Assembly: GCA_020252485.1 (NCBI GenBank)
Contig: JADCCX010000008.1
Location: 1 to 64,000, forward strand
Reading direction: 5' to 3'
Source of the DNA: Methylocystis sp.
Lineage (GTDB): Bacteria > Pseudomonadota > Alphaproteobacteria > Rhizobiales > Beijerinckiaceae
DNA: 64,000 nt
Positions 1-7,656 of this stretch are shown here, in pieces. The position numbers were made by a program, and so were the translations under genes. The notes under the pieces were generated by a model, which saw only the letters and a list, made by a program, of their open reading frames with translations, ran no database searches and was not told the origin of the DNA. Position 1 is the stretch's first letter. Each line of letters begins with the position of its first letter.

Positions 1-60
1 CTTGATATCACGCTGCGAGCAAATGTCGGAATCAAAGGGACCACTAGCAAGTCTATGATT

Positions 61-139
61 CTAGTGGAGCTTTTGAATTTGACATTCGCTCCGACGCCCG
101 ATGTCACGCGGGATGCGAATGTCAAATTCGCTCCACTAG
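61..139. repeat. Long inverted repeat upstream of the MazF-like gene
   Basis: The arms at 61-89 and 115-139 are reverse complements over 25 bases, except that the left arm carries four extra T at 71-74. The spacer is 25 bases. A second arm, CCACTAG at 41-47, can pair with CTAGTGG at 61-67, so two mutually exclusive hairpins are possible. It ends about 30 bases before the toxin reading frame. It may be an operator, a terminator of an upstream gene outside the window, or a remnant of an insertion. I cannot decide between these. Confidence 0.7.
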
Positions 140-169
140 AGCGGATGCTGGCAGCGCCGCCAAAACCGC

Positions 170-772
170 ATGATGCGAAAGAAAGGAATGTTACAATATG
201 ACCTCGCGAATCAAGGCCATCCAATGCCAAAAACGTTTCAGGTGACGGTAAACGACGAGGCGGATGAACTGGTGGTTCAGGCTCTTGCTGAGAGCCTCAG
301 ACACAATAACCAGTTTTCGGGGCAAATCCGAGACTTTGCCGACACGATTGTGAATGATCAGCACCCGACCGGGATAAAGTTTCAACCGCAACCAGGCCAT
401 ATTCTGATCTGCCACTTTGGACTGGCATTCAGGCAGCCCGAAATAACAAAAACGCGGCCGGTATTGGTTGTTTCATCTCACCAGAGGCAATGGACGCGCG
501 TTTGCACGGTGATGCCAATCAGCTCATTGAGACCAAATCCAATAGAGCCGTATCATTTCCAGTTGCCTGCCGGGCTTCTGCCCAATGACAAATACCCGGA
601 AGCTTGGATCAAAGGCGACCTTATTGTTAGCGTGGCCGACCACCGTCTCGACCGATTGAAGGTAGGCTTTCGCCAATATGCGACCCCAATGGCGCCAGAG
701 GGAGCACTTAGAGAGGCCCGGCGATGTGCGCTGCATCGGCTCGGTATGCATTCATTGACAATTCACTGGTAA
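170..772 (+). CDS. PemK/MazF-like endoribonuclease toxin-family protein
   Basis: The 200-residue protein ends in a MazF/PemK-like fold. It starts near residue 68 with PGHILICHFG, followed by TRPVLVVSS, the RVCTVMPISS strand and WIKGDLIVSVADHRLDRL. Known members cleave mRNA and are held by an antitoxin. The N-terminal 65 residues are not part of the usual toxin and could be an antitoxin-like or regulatory extension. Internal ATG codons at 188 and 224 are alternative starts; the one at 224 has AAGG eight bases upstream. No separate antitoxin gene is seen between the window edge and this gene. Base composition is clearly less GC-rich than the neighbours, which suggests horizontal acquisition. 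The family call is good; activity is inferred. Confidence 0.7.
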   Translation: MMRKKGMLQYDLANQGHPMPKTFQVTVNDEADELVVQALAESLRHNNQFSGQIRDFADTIVNDQHPTGIKFQPQPGHILICHFGLAFRQPEITKTRPVLVVSSHQRQWTRVCTVMPISSLRPNPIEPYHFQLPAGLLPNDKYPEAWIKGDLIVSVADHRLDRLKVGFRQYATPMAPEGALREARRCALHRLGMHSLTIHW

Positions 773-1115
773 AGACTATCTATCAGACGTTACCGCGAGA
801 GCGGGCTTGAAAGACCACGCTTAACCGTGTGGCAGGCCGTAGCGAGGACGATAACAAGTCTGCTTCGGCCTTAAGATTGGCCCCCGCTAGCCGGGGGCCT
901 TTCTGTTTGAAGCGACGCTTGCTCAAGAGGCGTTTTGCCTACTTAACCGGGAGCGGCTTCGTCAATCCGCCGATAGGTGAGGCGCTTGCCTTCGATGCCC
1001 TTCAGGCTGCGCCCCGGCATTTATCCCTACCGATTTTGAGCAGTATTCGGAGATTGTAGCGGTAGCTGGCCTCGCGGACAAATAGCGCCGCAATCTCCCC
1101 ACCACCACCTGAACC
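773..1115. other. Gap without a recognised gene
   Basis: The 343 bases between the MazF-like gene and the TRIC-type gene hold one clear Rho-independent terminator (879-902) and no convincing protein-coding frame. Bases 800-878 contain a small imperfect hairpin around 812-830. This stretch could be a 3' untranslated region of the toxin gene or a short RNA ending at the terminator. Nothing recognisable is seen from 903 to 1115. Confidence 0.5.
879..902 (+). terminator. Rho-independent terminator
   Basis: GGCCCCCG (879-886) pairs perfectly with CGGGGGCC (892-899) across a five-base loop, followed by TTT and a T-rich tail on the plus strand. It lies 107 bases after the stop of the MazF-like gene. 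Confidence 0.75.
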
Positions 1116-1763
1116 CTACAACCCCACATCCTCCGGGCGCCGCGCCTCGCGCGGCTTGTAGACGGGGAGCGACCAGCGTTTCGCCAGCGCCAGCCCGCGC
1201 AGGCCGAAGGCGGCGGCGAAGCCCGCCAGCATCGCCCATTCGCGCGGCATCACCAGAAGCGCCGTGAGATAGGTGACGGCCCCGAGCAGCGCCGCTGTCG
1301 CGTAGATCTCCCGCCGCAGGATCACCGGGCTCTCGCCGCCCAGGATATCGCGGATCATGCCGCCCATCGTGGCCGTGACAACGCCCATGGCGGCGGCGAC
1401 CACCGGACCATGCGTCAGCGCCTTCTCCGCGCCAAGCACGCAGAAGAGCGCCAGCCCCAAAGCATCCAGCCACAACAGCAGCACCAGCCGCGAGCGCGGC
1501 ACATGCGCCACGAAGAAGACGAGCATCGAGCAGGCGATGCAGACAACGAGATAGAGCGGCTCCTGCACCCAGAACACCGGTGTTTGCCCCAGCAGCAGAT
1601 CGCGGATTGTGCCGCCGCCGATGCCGGTCGCCGTGCCGAGGAAGGCGAAGCCGACGATATCCATCTGCTTGCGCGACGCCACCAGCGCGCCGGTGATGGC
1701 GAAGACGGCGATGCCGATCCAGTCCGCTGCGGCGATGATCGAGTAGAAGGTGTGGGATGTCAC
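1116..1763 (-). CDS. TRIC-type cation channel family protein (UPF0126, YadS-like)
   Basis: This 215-residue inner-membrane protein has two copies of the UPF0126 repeat. Each carries a glycine-rich turn followed by Arg-Asp: GIGGGTIRDLL near residue 50 and TMGGMIRDIL near residue 135. Seven hydrophobic helices fit the prokaryotic TRIC channel family, which conducts monovalent cations; a glycine transport role has also been proposed for relatives. The start is GTG at 1763, overlapping the TGA of the upstream DUF2244 gene as GTGA, so the two genes are translationally coupled. The substrate here is unknown. Confidence 0.85.
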   Translation of the reverse strand: MTSHTFYSIIAAADWIGIAVFAITGALVASRKQMDIVGFAFLGTATGIGGGTIRDLLLGQTPVFWVQEPLYLVVCIACSMLVFFVAHVPRSRLVLLLWLDALGLALFCVLGAEKALTHGPVVAAAMGVVTATMGGMIRDILGGESPVILRREIYATAALLGAVTYLTALLVMPREWAMLAGFAAAFGLRGLALAKRWSLPVYKPREARRPEDVGL

Positions 1764-2290
1764 CCGAAGCGCGGCCCCCGCCGCGCCGTCGCCAAGGCCT
1801 GCCGCAGCGCCTCGGCGAAGCTCGCCTTCTCCTCCGCGCCCAGGAAGGAGCCCATCTCGACGCTCCTGCGGCCTTCGACTAGTGCGATCCGCTGCGTGCC
1901 GAATTCGGCATGCTCGTCGCTCGCAAGCCGCACCCAGAGCGGGTTGAACGAATATTGCGAGAGCTTTCCCCGCCAGGTGCAGCGGCGGAAGAGAAGCTCG
2001 ACATGGGTCAGCACCAATTCCTCATAGGCCCGGGCGCGCTGGTTCGAGACACGGAAGGCGATCCACAGCAGCACCACGTCGAGGCCAAAGAAGCCGACGA
2101 CCGGCAAGGCGCCCAACATGTAGAACGGAATCGAGATGATGAAGGTGACGCTGATCACGAAGGCGAACAGGATCAGGTGCCCCCGCCGTCCCAGCGAGCG
2201 GTGGGGGCTGAGCCTTGCCCTGAAGACCACCGCATCGGCCCCGGCTTCGTCAGCGGTGGACATCGCATGTTTCGGGCTGTCACCTTGCAT
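1760..2290 (-). CDS. DUF2244 domain membrane protein
   Basis: The 176-residue protein begins with about 35 polar residues, then has two adjacent transmembrane helices (about residues 42-85), followed by a cytoplasmic domain containing RARAYEELVLTHVELLFRR and NPLWVRL. This matches DUF2244, an alphaproteobacterial family of unknown function. The gene is divergent from nth, a frequent arrangement in this group, and its 3' end overlaps the TRIC-type gene. The 5' ends of this gene and nth are only 22-52 bases apart, so their promoters must overlap. Confidence 0.85.
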   Translation of the reverse strand: MQGDSPKHAMSTADEAGADAVVFRARLSPHRSLGRRGHLILFAFVISVTFIISIPFYMLGALPVVGFFGLDVVLLWIAFRVSNQRARAYEELVLTHVELLFRRCTWRGKLSQYSFNPLWVRLASDEHAEFGTQRIALVEGRRSVEMGSFLGAEEKASFAEALRQALATARRGPRFG

Positions 2291-2341
2291 GGGCTCCGTT
2301 ATACCGCAGGAATGCGCAGGGAAAAGCCCGGGATACCGCTG

Positions 2342-3121
2342 ATGAAGGCCCGCCAGCCGAGGCCAAAGGACGCAAGGGGAGACGCGGCCGCGAGCGAGCC
2401 CGTCAGCCTCACGCCCTCCGCCAAGGCGATGCGCGGCGCGGCCGAGATCGCACTTGCATCAGGCCGCAAGGCGAAAGCCCCTGCCCTCCTTTCCGATGCC
2501 GAGTTAGCGGAATTCTTCCGCCGCCTGCATGCCATCGAGCCGGAGCCCAAGGGCGAGCTTGAACATGTCAACGCCTTCACGCTGCTGGTCGCGGTCGTGC
2601 TCTCGGCGCAGGCGACGGATGCCGGCGTCAACAAGGCGACGCGCGCCCTCTTCAAGGCAGCCGATACGCCTCAGAAGATGCTGGCGCTCGGCGAGGAGAA
2701 GCTCCGCGATTTCATCAAGACCATCGGCCTTTACAAGGGCAAGGCGAAGAACGTGATCGCGCTGTCAGAACGGCTGATCACCGAGCGCGATAGCATCGTT
2801 CCCGCCGATCGCGATTACCTCACCACCCTGCCCGGCGTCGGCCGCAAGACGGCGAATGTGGTGCTCAACATGGCCTTCGGCATCCCCACCATGGCGGTGG
2901 ACACCCATGTCTTCCGCGTCGCCAACCGCCTGCCGCTGGTGCATGGCCGCACGCCCGAGGAGGTGGAGGCGCGGCTGCTGAAGCGCATTCCACCCGCCTA
3001 TGCGCTGCACGCGCATCATTGGCTGATCCTGCATGGACGCTACACCTGCAAGGCCCGCGCGCCGGAATGCCCCCGGTGTGTGGTCAGGGATCTCTGCCGG
3101 AGCCCGGAAAAGCGGGTGTGA
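2342..3121 (+). CDS. nth: Endonuclease III, DNA glycosylase/AP lyase
   Basis: Nth removes oxidised pyrimidines and cuts at the resulting abasic sites in base excision repair. In the 259-residue form, the helix-hairpin-helix LPGVGRKTANVV is at residues 163-174 with the catalytic Lys169. The catalytic Asp187 lies in AVDTHVFRV. The 4Fe-4S cluster cysteines are 236, 243, 246 and 252 (C-x6-C-x2-C-x5-C). The first 50 residues are a basic, low-complexity extension before the conserved core. The frame is open far upstream, but conservation supports a start at ATG 2342 or ATG 2312; neither has a strong Shine-Dalgarno. Family assignment is secure and the start is not. Confidence 0.95.
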   Translation: MKARQPRPKDARGDAAASEPVSLTPSAKAMRGAAEIALASGRKAKAPALLSDAELAEFFRRLHAIEPEPKGELEHVNAFTLLVAVVLSAQATDAGVNKATRALFKAADTPQKMLALGEEKLRDFIKTIGLYKGKAKNVIALSERLITERDSIVPADRDYLTTLPGVGRKTANVVLNMAFGIPTMAVDTHVFRVANRLPLVHGRTPEEVEARLLKRIPPAYALHAHHWLILHGRYTCKARAPECPRCVVRDLCRSPEKRV

Positions 3122-3175
3122 GAGAGGTATTGCCGCCATTGCAAGCGCGGCGAAGCAATGAGGGAGATAGACAAA

Positions 3176-3454
3176 CTACCTCTTCCTATCCAGCAGCCGA
3201 TAAACCTCATCGTCGTTCCGCTTGCCCACAATGATGATCCGCACCGCCTCATCCGTCACATCATAGATGATCCGGTATTCGCCGGAATCCACGCGGCGCA
3301 GGCCGTTATGTCCCTGCAACGGCTTGCTGTCAGCAGGCATGGGATCGCCGGTGAGCGCCAGAACCCGGCTGACCACCTGCTTGAAATGCTTGGGCGGCAG
3401 ATCAGCCGCCTCTTTCAGAAATTCCTTGGTGTAATCCAGCCTCAGGCGGCTCAT
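3176..3454 (-). CDS. RelE/ParE-family toxin
   Basis: This 92-residue basic protein contains LDYTKEFLKEAADLPPKHFKQ, DPMPADSKPLQGHNGLRRVDSGEYRIIYDV and a C-terminal VGKRNDDEVYRLL. That is the compact fold of RelE-family mRNA interferases: core after a KPL-x-G turn, and a YRI-x-Y strand. It pairs with the Phd/YefM antitoxin gene upstream at 3669-3926. I start it at ATG 3454, because the same ATGAGCCGCC sequence is found at the end of the antitoxin gene (3672-3655). Before the repeat inserted, toxin start and antitoxin stop evidently overlapped as ATGA. The toxin is now about 215 bases from the antitoxin stop. Its reading frame looks intact. Confidence 0.85.
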   Translation of the reverse strand: MSRLRLDYTKEFLKEAADLPPKHFKQVVSRVLALTGDPMPADSKPLQGHNGLRRVDSGEYRIIYDVTDEAVRIIIVGKRNDDEVYRLLDRKR

Positions 3455-3654
3455 CACGGCCCTGAACTCGGCTCAACGATTGCCTCCACGAGCGCCCATC
3501 CCGACCCCTTGCGGGGCGGGTGGCCGAGCGCAGCGAGGCCGGGTGGGGGGCTTTTTCTCACTTTCACCCTTATCATCACCCCTCCCCGGCGGCTTTCGCC
3601 GCCGACCCTCCCCGTCAAGGGGAGGGATGGAGCCCGCATGTTAACCCGGATTCA
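3455..3654. mobile_element. Family A palindromic mobile repeat, copy 1, with 18-bp flanking direct repeat
   Basis: This 200-base non-coding element lies between the antitoxin and toxin genes. The identical 18-base sequence CAGCCTCAGGCGGCTCAT flanks it at 3437-3454 and 3655-3672. Imperfect terminal inverted repeats are at 3463-3477 and 3640-3654 (right arm GTTAACCCGGATTCA). Inside are a CCCCTTGCGGGG hairpin near 3510, a G-run, a short linker, a GGCGGCTTTCGCCGCC hairpin near 3590 and a CTCCCCGTCAAGGGGAG hairpin near 3615. Closely similar copies are at 11615-11831 and 20831-21037. No coding potential is seen, so mobilisation would need an enzyme in trans. Confidence 0.8.
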
Positions 3655-3668
3655 CAGCCTCAGGCGGC

Positions 3669-3926
3669 TCATGCCGATTTCTGCGCCAGCAGGTCCTGCA
3701 ACAGCGATTCCGCCTTGTCCGGGCCGATGAAACCGCTCTTCATGGCCTCGGCAGCCCGCGCCGCCCAGAGCGAATCCTCCATCGCCTCGAAGCGCCGGAA
3801 CTGCTCCTCACTCATCAGCACGAAGGCTTCCTTGCCGCGCTTGGTGATCTGCACCGGCTCGCGCGCGGCGGACATGAACATGTCGCCGAGCCGCGTCTTG
3901 ATCTCGGATGCGGCAAACGACTTCAT
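3669..3926 (-). CDS. Phd/YefM-family antitoxin
   Basis: The 85-residue form starts MKSFAASEIKTRLGDMF, the classic N-terminal DNA-binding segment of Phd/YefM antitoxins. PVQITKRGKEAFVLMSEEQF follows, then a C-terminal helix that would wrap the toxin. Its partner is the RelE-like gene downstream. An in-frame ATG at 3953 would add nine residues; neither start has a good Shine-Dalgarno, so the start follows family conservation. The stop TGA (3671-3669) overlaps the duplicated copy of the toxin start codon, showing the ancestral ATGA coupling of the operon. Such antitoxins usually repress their own promoter, probably in the 3927-3997 gap. Confidence 0.85.
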   Translation of the reverse strand: MKSFAASEIKTRLGDMFMSAAREPVQITKRGKEAFVLMSEEQFRRFEAMEDSLWAARAAEAMKSGFIGPDKAESLLQDLLAQKSA

Positions 3927-3971
3927 GGGGAGGGAGGACGGTTTAGTTGGCATGTGTGAAGGGTAGCAAAT

Positions 3972-3995
3972 TCCCCCAATTCCGTAAATGGGGGA
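3972..3995. promoter_or_regulatory. Inverted repeat between uppP and the toxin-antitoxin operon
   Basis: TCCCCCA (3972-3978) is the reverse complement of TGGGGGA (3989-3995) with a ten-base spacer. It sits just after the uppP stop and just before the antitoxin gene, both on the minus strand. It lacks a T run, so it could be either an autoregulatory operator for the antitoxin or a weak terminator for uppP. Confidence 0.4.
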
Positions 3996-3997
3996 TT

Positions 3998-4792
3998 TTA
4001 CCCGAACACCCACAGGCCCGCCAGTCCCAGGCATCCCACGATGATCCGCCACCAGGCGAAGATCCCGAAGCCATGCTTCGAGATGAAGCCGAGAAAGCCG
4101 CGCACCACGATCAGGCCCGAGACGAAAGCGGCCACAAAGCCGATGACGATCAGCGTGATGTCTTCGGTGTTAAGGATCTTGTAGCTCTTGAAGAGATCGT
4201 AGCCGAAGGCCGCCGCCATCGTCGGTATGGCGAGGAAGAAGGAGAAATCCGCCGCCGCGCGCTTGCTGGCCCCCATCAGCATCGCGCCCACGATCGTCGC
4301 GCCCGAGCGCGAGACGCCCGGCACCATGGCGAGGCACTGGAAGAGCCCGATCTTGACCGCCATCGGAATCGAGAACTGCATGACATCGTCCTTGGCGCCT
4401 TTGAGCTTGAGATCATCGACGACGAGCAGCACGAGCCCGCCCGCGATCAGCGCGAAGCAGACGATCTCCGGCTTGAACAGCACGCCTTTGATGAAATCGC
4501 GGGCGAAGAAGCCGACGATCATCGCCGGCAGAAAGGCGACCAGCACGGCGATGACGAAATTGCGCTTCGCCTTGTCGGTCAACATGCCTTTCGCGATGTC
4601 CATGAGGCGCCAGAAATAGACGATCAGGATGGCGAGGATCGCCCCGAACTGCACGAGGATCTCGAAGGTCTTGCCCTTCGATTCGAAGCCGAGGAAATGG
4701 CCCACCAGCAGCAGATGGCCCGTGGACGAGACCGGCAGGAATTCCGTAAAGCCCTCGACAAAGCCGAGGATCAGCGCTTTGAGCATGTCCAT
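3998..4792 (-). CDS. uppP: Undecaprenyl-diphosphatase
   Basis: UppP (BacA) dephosphorylates undecaprenyl pyrophosphate at the inner membrane, recycling the lipid carrier for peptidoglycan synthesis; overproduction gives bacitracin resistance. The 264-residue polytopic protein has the N-terminal motif GFVEGFTEFLPVSSTGH (residues 10-26), with the two glutamates of the (E/Q)xxxE signature, and the second active-site motif MVPGVSRSGATI. Seven to eight hydrophobic helices follow the family pattern. ATG 4792 is preferred over the longer frame to 4834 because family proteins begin directly at this point. GAGG lies about 13 bases before it. Confidence 0.95.
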   Translation of the reverse strand: MDMLKALILGFVEGFTEFLPVSSTGHLLLVGHFLGFESKGKTFEILVQFGAILAILIVYFWRLMDIAKGMLTDKAKRNFVIAVLVAFLPAMIVGFFARDFIKGVLFKPEIVCFALIAGGLVLLVVDDLKLKGAKDDVMQFSIPMAVKIGLFQCLAMVPGVSRSGATIVGAMLMGASKRAAADFSFFLAIPTMAAAFGYDLFKSYKILNTEDITLIVIGFVAAFVSGLIVVRGFLGFISKHGFGIFAWWRIIVGCLGLAGLWVFG

Positions 4793-4849
4793 CAGAGATA
4801 ACCTCGACCGGAGCGACGCGAGTCGCGGCCCCAAGGCCCGCTATCTGCC

Positions 4850-6151
4850 ATGGATGTTAAACTTTGGCTAACCAGGGAAGCCTATGCGCTCGGCTTCGCA
4901 GCCTGCCGCGTGACGGCGGCTGCGCAATCCTATGAGAAGCCGCTCGAATCCTGGCTTTCGGCCCATCATCACGCAGGCATGGACTGGATGGCGGAGCACA
5001 AGGACCGGCGCGCCTCGCCGCTGGCGCTCTGGCCTGAAGCCCGCTCCGTGATCATGCTGGGGATGAATTACGGGCCTGAGACCGACCCGCTCGCGACGCT
5101 CGGACAGCCGGAAGTCGGCACGGTGTCGGTCTATGCCCGCAACCGCGATTATCACGACCTCATCAAGGGCAGGCTGAAGCAGCTGGCGGGGAAGCTCGCG
5201 GCACGCACCGGCGCGGACGTCAAGGTCTTCGTCGACACCGCGCCGCTGATGGAGAAGCCATTGGCGCAAGCGGCAGGCGTCGGCTGGCAGGGCAAGCATA
5301 GCGTGCTCATCTCGCGCGAACTCGGCAACTGGCTGTTCCTGGGCGCGATCCTGACCACGCTGGAGCTGCCGCCCGATGCGCCGGAGACGGATCATTGCGG
5401 CTCCTGCAGGCGCTGCCTGGACGCCTGCCCCACCGACGCCTTTCCGGCGCCCTTCGTGCTCGATAGCCGCCGCTGCATCAGCTACCTCACCATCGAGCAC
5501 AAGGGCCCGATCGACCGGGCGCTGCGTCCGCTGATGGGAAACCGCATCTATGGCTGCGACGATTGCCTGGCGGTCTGCCCCTGGAACAAATTCGCCGAGG
5601 CCGGCCGCGAGGCGAAGCTGCAGGCGCGCGACGATCTGAACGCGCCGCCGCTGGTCGAGCTGCTGGCGCTGGACGAAGCGGCTTTTCGCGCGAGATTCGC
5701 CGGATCGCCGATCAAGCGCACGGGCCGCGACCGCTTCATCCGCAATGTGCTGATTGCCGCAGGGAATGCCTCTTCCTCCCTCCCCCTTGCGGGGAGGGTG
5801 GCGAGCGCAAGCGAGCCGGGTGGGGGGCAGGCGTCTCCGCGGTCGAAACAAACACCCCCCTCCCTTCGCGGCTCCGCCGCTCTTCCCTCCCCGCCCCGGA
5901 TCGGGTTTACCCTATCCGGGCAGCCAATGAGCGCAAATCGGGTTAACCCGACTTGCGAGCGGGGAGGGATGGGAGGAGCCCTGCTCGCCGCCGCCCTGCC
6001 CCATCTCGACGATCCCGATCCCGTCGTCCGGGGTGCGGCGGTCTGGGCGATCGGGCGGCTTGACCCGGCGCGGGCCAGCGCCATGAAACAGGCACGTCTC
6101 GCGACCGAGGCCGACCCCGGCGTCCGCGCGGAATGGGAGGCGATCGCATGA
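4850..6151 (+). CDS. queG: Epoxyqueuosine reductase, with an in-frame repeat insertion
   Basis: QueG reduces epoxyqueuosine to queuosine in tRNA wobble positions, using cobalamin and two 4Fe-4S clusters. The cluster ligands appear in [12 protein letters not shown] (about residue 184) and in CISYL plus [13 protein letters not shown] (about residues 211 and 237). N-terminal QueG/DUF1730 signatures such as [16 protein letters not shown] and GWQGKHS are present. The C-terminal HEAT-like region reads [18 protein letters not shown]. At 433 residues it exceeds the usual 340-390. About 65 residues, from near residue 307 to 374, are translated from a family B palindromic repeat (5777-5969). They interrupt the first HEAT-like helix region after [10 protein letters not shown]. 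The frame stays open through it. The TGA overlaps the next gene as ATGA. Confidence 0.93.
   Translation: MDVKLWLTREAYALGFAACRVTAAAQSYEKPLESWLSAHHHAGMDWMAEHKDRRASPLALWPEARSVIMLGMNYGPETDPLATLGQPEVGTVSVYARNRDYHDLIKGRLKQLAGKLAARTGADVKVFVDTAPLMEKPLAQAAGVGWQGKHSVLISRELGNWLFLGAILTTLELPPDAPETDHCGSCRRCLDACPTDAFPAPFVLDSRRCISYLTIEHKGPIDRALRPLMGNRIYGCDDCLAVCPWNKFAEAGREAKLQARDDLNAPPLVELLALDEAAFRARFAGSPIKRTGRDRFIRNVLIAAGNASSSLPLAGRVASASEPGGGQASPRSKQTPPSLRGSAALPSPPRIGFTLSGQPMSANRVNPTCERGGMGGALLAAALPHLDDPDPVVRGAAVWAIGRLDPARASAMKQARLATEADPGVRAEWEAIA
5777..5969. repeat. Family B palindromic repeat inside queG
   Basis: The element starts TCCCTCCCCC and ends CGGGGAGGGA. It contains a CCCCCTTGCGGGG hairpin, a G-run, a linker, then an outer stem (TCCCTCCCCGC 5884-5894 with GCGGGGAGGGA 5959-5969, 11 perfect pairs). 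That stem encloses two hairpins, 5895-5920 and 5932-5957, so the right half can fold as a three-way junction. The same architecture with different stem bases occurs at 35917-36000. It encodes part of the QueG protein in frame, including [17 protein letters not shown]. Confidence 0.8.
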
Positions 6152-7011
6152 AGCTCTTCTGCTTCGGGCTTGGCTATTCGGCGGAAACCTTGATCGAGAA
6201 CCACCGCGAGGCCTTCGCCAGCGTCAGCGGCACGGTGCGCTCGGCCGGCAAAGCGGAGAGACTGCGGTCTCGCGGGATCGATGCCATCGTCTATGCCGAT
6301 GGAGCAGGCGGCCCGCAGGTTGCCTCGGCGCTGAAGGAGTCCGATTGCCTGCTCGTCTCGGCAGCGCCCGACGAGGCCGGCGACCCGATGCTGCGCCAGT
6401 TAGGCGGCGAACTAAAGGACGCGCCAAGGCTCAGGATCATCATCTATCTCTCGACCGTCGGCGTCTATGGCGACCATGGCGGCGCCTGGATCGACGAAAC
6501 GGCTGAACTCAAGCCCACGAGCGAGCGCGGCCAGCGGCGCGTTGCGGCGGAAGCCGCCTGGCTGGCTTTCGGCCGCAGCCGCGGCATCGCCGTTCAGCTT
6601 CACCGGCTGGCGGGCATCTACGGGCCGGGGCGCAGCGCGATCGACGATCTCAGAGCCGGCACGGCGCGGCGGATCATCAAGGAGGGGCAGGTCTTCAACC
6701 GCATCCATGCCGCGGATATCGCTGGTGCGGCGCTGGCCGGCTTTCGGCGCCCCGCCGTCGAAGGGCCATTCAACGTCTGCGATGATGAGCCCTGCCCGCC
6801 GCAGGACGTGGTCAGCTATGCGGCGGGCCTGCTGGGCGTGCCGCCGCCGCCCGAAACGCCCTTCGCGGAGGCGCGGCTCTCGGAGATGGCCCGCAGCTTC
6901 TATGCGGAGAGCAAGCGCTGCTCCAACCGGCGATTGCGGGAGGTGCTCGGATACAGCCTCCGCTATCCGACCTATCGCGAAGGCCTGCGGGCGCTGGCGG
7001 ACCGCGCCTGA
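6148..7011 (+). CDS. SDR-family NAD(P)-dependent epimerase/dehydratase-like protein (YeeZ-like)
   Basis: This protein of about 287 residues has a Rossmann fold. Near its N-terminus it carries [10 protein letters not shown], which replaces the classical GxxGxxG, followed by [17 protein letters not shown] (the epimerase strand with YG) and the [17 protein letters not shown] segment. This is the atypical SDR subgroup that includes E. coli YeeZ, whose substrates are not established. The start at ATG 6148 overlaps the queG stop as ATGA, so the two genes are translationally coupled, although the functional link is unclear. There is a possible active-site Tyr in VYG but no typical YxxxK. Confidence 0.8.
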   Translation: MKLFCFGLGYSAETLIENHREAFASVSGTVRSAGKAERLRSRGIDAIVYADGAGGPQVASALKESDCLLVSAAPDEAGDPMLRQLGGELKDAPRLRIIIYLSTVGVYGDHGGAWIDETAELKPTSERGQRRVAAEAAWLAFGRSRGIAVQLHRLAGIYGPGRSAIDDLRAGTARRIIKEGQVFNRIHAADIAGAALAGFRRPAVEGPFNVCDDEPCPPQDVVSYAAGLLGVPPPPETPFAEARLSEMARSFYAESKRCSNRRLREVLGYSLRYPTYREGLRALADRA

Positions 7012-7114
7012 TTCAGGGGGCTTTGCTCAGCCAATTTACGCGGCATTCTCACCGCACTGCACAAAAATTAAAAATAGGATTGTTTTTCAATAGTTTGGTA
7101 TTGGTCTGCCCGGC

Positions 7115-7143
7115 TTGACAGATGGCGGAGGCGAAAATATGTT
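7115..7143 (+). promoter_or_regulatory. Probable sigma-70 promoter of the F0 ATPase operon
   Basis: TTGACA at 7115-7120 is followed after 17 bases by TATGTT at 7138-7143, matching the vegetative consensus at all six -35 positions and four of six -10 positions. It lies about 100 bases upstream of atpI in an otherwise gene-free 235-base gap with AT-rich sequence at 7060-7100. Confidence 0.65.
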
Positions 7144-7246
7144 CCGCCGCGATTGAGGGGCGGTCTGACCGCTGCTCGTTCTAGCCTTCATGAACGGTTC
7201 GGCAACGGGTCGATGGTGATGCGCCAAGACAGCGGACGGTCATGAC

Positions 7247-7606
7247 ATGAGCCAAAAAAGCTCAACGCCCGACAATCACGACGCTGAACTCAAGGCCCGT
7301 CTCGACAAATTGTCGGGGGCGATCAAGGCCGAGAGGGGCAGTGTCGAGGATGGGCGCAAGGCCGCCGTGTCGCCGACATCCACTGTCGGCATGGGGACGG
7401 CCATCGGAACGGGGTTCCGGGTGACATCCGAACTTGTGGCCGGCATGCTGGTCGGCGGCTTCATTGGCTGGTGGCTCGACCATTGGCTGGGGACCAAGCC
7501 GATCGCGCTGCTGATCACGGTCATGATCGGGATGGTCGCCGGCTTCTGGAATGTGTATCGGATCGCGGCGCGGCCAACCGGCGGCGGACAATCCGGGACG
7601 AAATAG
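7247..7606 (+). CDS. atpI: ATP synthase protein I (F0 assembly protein)
   Basis: AtpI helps assemble the c-ring and is not part of the final enzyme. The 119-residue protein has a polar N-terminal half and two transmembrane helices in [20 protein letters not shown] and [20 protein letters not shown], the signature of the AtpI/AtpZ family. It is the first gene of the five-gene F0 operon. The ATG at 7247 has no strong Shine-Dalgarno. Alphaproteobacteria usually carry F0 and F1 genes in separate operons, and no F1 gene follows here. Confidence 0.92.
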   Translation: MSQKSSTPDNHDAELKARLDKLSGAIKAERGSVEDGRKAAVSPTSTVGMGTAIGTGFRVTSELVAGMLVGGFIGWWLDHWLGTKPIALLITVMIGMVAGFWNVYRIAARPTGGGQSGTK

Positions 7607-7656
7607 ATTTTACTGGATCCGCGTGTCGCGCGGGTCCGAGACAAACGAGGTTGGTT

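Noticed and set aside
829-1059. Plus-strand frame of 76 codons after the MazF-like gene
   Set aside because: It runs through the terminator hairpin, has no Shine-Dalgarno and no recognisable domain.
3947-4801. Long open frame on the plus strand opposite uppP
   Set aside because: It is rich in His, Glu, Asp and Arg with no family resemblance, and mirrors the conserved uppP codons. Several similar long antisense frames (7276-8361, 12886-14244, 22490-23797, 30793-32049, 32242-33873, 48853-51171, 60187-61797) show the same features of high-GC shadows.
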